Source of the DNA: Acidobacteriota bacterium | GTDB lineage: Bacteria > Acidobacteriota > Terriglobia > Bryobacterales > Bryobacteraceae | Reading direction: 5' to 3' | Length of the DNA: 33,614 nt | Assembly: GCA_016870995.1 (NCBI GenBank) | Contig: VFZU01000060.1 | Coordinates: 1 to 33,614, forward strand | In this document: positions 32,877 through 33,614 of the stretch, piece after piece | How positions within the stretch are numbered: position 1 is the stretch's first letter | Layout of the letters: every line of letters starts with the position of its first letter | The notes under the pieces: generated by a model | The model's input: only the letters and a program-made list of their open reading frames with translations | The model's database searches: none | Told to the model about the DNA's origin: nothing | Made by a program: the position numbers and the translations under genes

Positions 32877-33323
32877 CTTCATACCCCTTGTGGAACGTGT
32901 CTTCTGACGAAACGAAAGAGGAATCGCTTTCGGAAAAGAGCCTTGGAAACGACGCTTAATAAAGTGATATTTGCCTCCAAATCGCTAAACCGTTGTAATC
33001 GTGCAGATCGTAGAACCTGATGTCTTGGTTCGCACAGTTGATTCCAAGTGAGTGAATAAGCAGCACTAGTCAAAGTCGGCTAGGGGTATTGTATTTTTCG
33101 GATCCCACCACTGCTTTTTCAACGATCTTCAACTGCGAGGCCCGCCGAATGGGAATCTTTACGATAGCACTTCTTGGAGTTTCGACCCGCAAGATTGCAG
33201 AAGCAGGGATACAGTTCCCTATTCCAGCAGAGTCTTTGCCTTCAGATCTGGAACCTTCGTCCAGAATCGGGCAGATGATGGAGTCATGCATGAGCCAGAA
33301 AGATCAAATCTGCTTAGGGAGGA
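32877..33323. other. gene-free stretch upstream of rfbA
   Basis: I see no supported gene here. Open frames on both strands (73 codons minus, part of 150 codons plus) have no recognisable motif and the longer one runs into the tRNA-like fragment. The part next to rfbA must contain its promoter, though no good -35/-10 pair stands out. Confidence 0.45.
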
Positions 33324-33373
33324 TGGTGGGCCTGTGCAGACTCGAACTGCAGACCTCTACCGTGTCAGGGTGG
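33324..33373 (-). tRNA. 3' fragment of a tRNA-Val(GAC)-like gene
   Basis: On the minus strand the 50 bases read as a tRNA from the anticodon arm to CCA. Anticodon stem CCACC/GGTAG has one C-A mismatch. The 7-base loop CTGACAC has anticodon GAC, and the 5-base variable region is AGGTC. The T arm TGCAG-TTCGAGT-CTGCA is perfect, and CAGGCCC followed by ACCA forms the acceptor end. The matching 5' acceptor half (GGGCCTG) and D arm are not present in the DNA to the right. A 3' tRNA piece of this kind is what an integrase-type attachment site or a cut by a mobile element leaves behind. Confidence 0.6.
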
Positions 33374-33542
33374 AATTCGACTGCTATGCTATTGATTCTA
33401 CATGGGATTGGGCCGCTTTCGAGGGCGCGAAACGGCAAAGGAAGCGCTTATCGCAGTGTTGTCGCAAAGGGCAGCCATCCGGTCCCGTGTTCCGCTCCGG
33501 ACGTGGTGGACAGCGCGTTGGGAGTGAATTATTGCCATTGAA

Positions 33543-33614
33543 TCACGCAGCAATTTTGAATTCAACAGAAAAATCGCGACGAGCTTGAGTTGGCGTTTTG
33601 TAGCCGAGACGCTC
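33543..33614 (-). mobile_element. C-terminal end of an IS3-type transposase, cut by the window edge
   Basis: Minus-strand translation of the last 72 bases gives 23 residues before TGA, with ERLGYKTPTQARRDF. This matches the LGYxTPxxARxxF motif at the end of IS3-family integrase-like transposases (DDE, rve domain). The rest of the transposase lies beyond the window. No inverted repeat was found by eye between the stop and the tRNA-like fragment. The C-terminal tail (SVEFKIAA) is not recognised. Confidence 0.7.

Noticed and set aside
33089-33588. Plus-strand frames of 150 and 100 codons at the right end
   Set aside because: Their recognisable part (RLELQTS and QTRTADLYRV) is the familiar false translation of a tRNA gene, and the rest is antisense to the transposase end.
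1-33614. CRISPR array, prophage genes or a defence system
   Set aside because: No regularly spaced repeats, cas-like proteins, phage structural genes or known defence domains were seen in the window.

Overview
The window looks like chromosomal DNA of an acidobacterium, most likely of the Bryobacterales/Solibacter type (subdivision 3). This is inferred from family content, not from a marker gene. The clues are a large Oar-like TonB-dependent receptor with an N-terminal carboxypeptidase-regulatory-like domain, two CRTAC1-type FG-GAP/ASPIC-UnbV proteins paired with TPR proteins, futalosine-pathway menaquinone genes (mqnA, mqnC), an HGSNAT/DUF5009-like membrane acetyltransferase and small families of secreted proteins of unknown function. 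Genes are tightly packed, with many 4-base ATGA overlaps.

Layout. 1-5.2 kb: a truncated SDR gene behind a secreted lactonase-like propeller (minus strand), divergent from an M20 peptidase, a DMT transporter and an HtrA/Do protease (plus strand) that ends in a UUCG-capped terminator. 5.5-9.2 kb: a secreted propeller protein (minus strand), then a DAHP synthase operon (plus strand) with a membrane-anchored hypothetical protein and a PfkB kinase. In front of the DAHP synthase is a complete transcription attenuator: a 27-codon leader peptide with a run of Phe/Trp/Tyr codons, mutually exclusive hairpins and an intrinsic terminator. 9.1-12.8 kb: the minus-strand cluster mqnA-mqnC-DUF7009-like-POT transporter. 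12.8-19.4 kb (plus strand): three tandem paralogous secreted proteins, an OFA-type MFS transporter, a TPR protein and a CRTAC1 protein. 19.4-29.1 kb (minus strand): a second TPR/CRTAC1 pair facing the first tail to tail, the TonB receptor, an HGSNAT-like protein, an enolase-superfamily enzyme, a VOC protein and a polytopic membrane protein. 29.6-32.9 kb: dTDP-rhamnose genes rfbC (plus), rfbB and rfbA (minus) with no rfbD, in looser DNA. The right end holds a 3' fragment of a tRNA-Val-like sequence and the C-terminal end of an IS3-type transposase.

How the genes fit together. DAHP synthase opens the shikimate pathway to chorismate, and MqnA/MqnC use chorismate for menaquinone, so two ends of one supply line lie about 3.5 kb apart. 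The minus-strand block from the TonB receptor upward looks like an uptake and breakdown unit for a sugar-acid or polysaccharide-derived substrate, but the substrate cannot be read from the sequence. The attenuator before aroF is the strongest unusual signal in the window.
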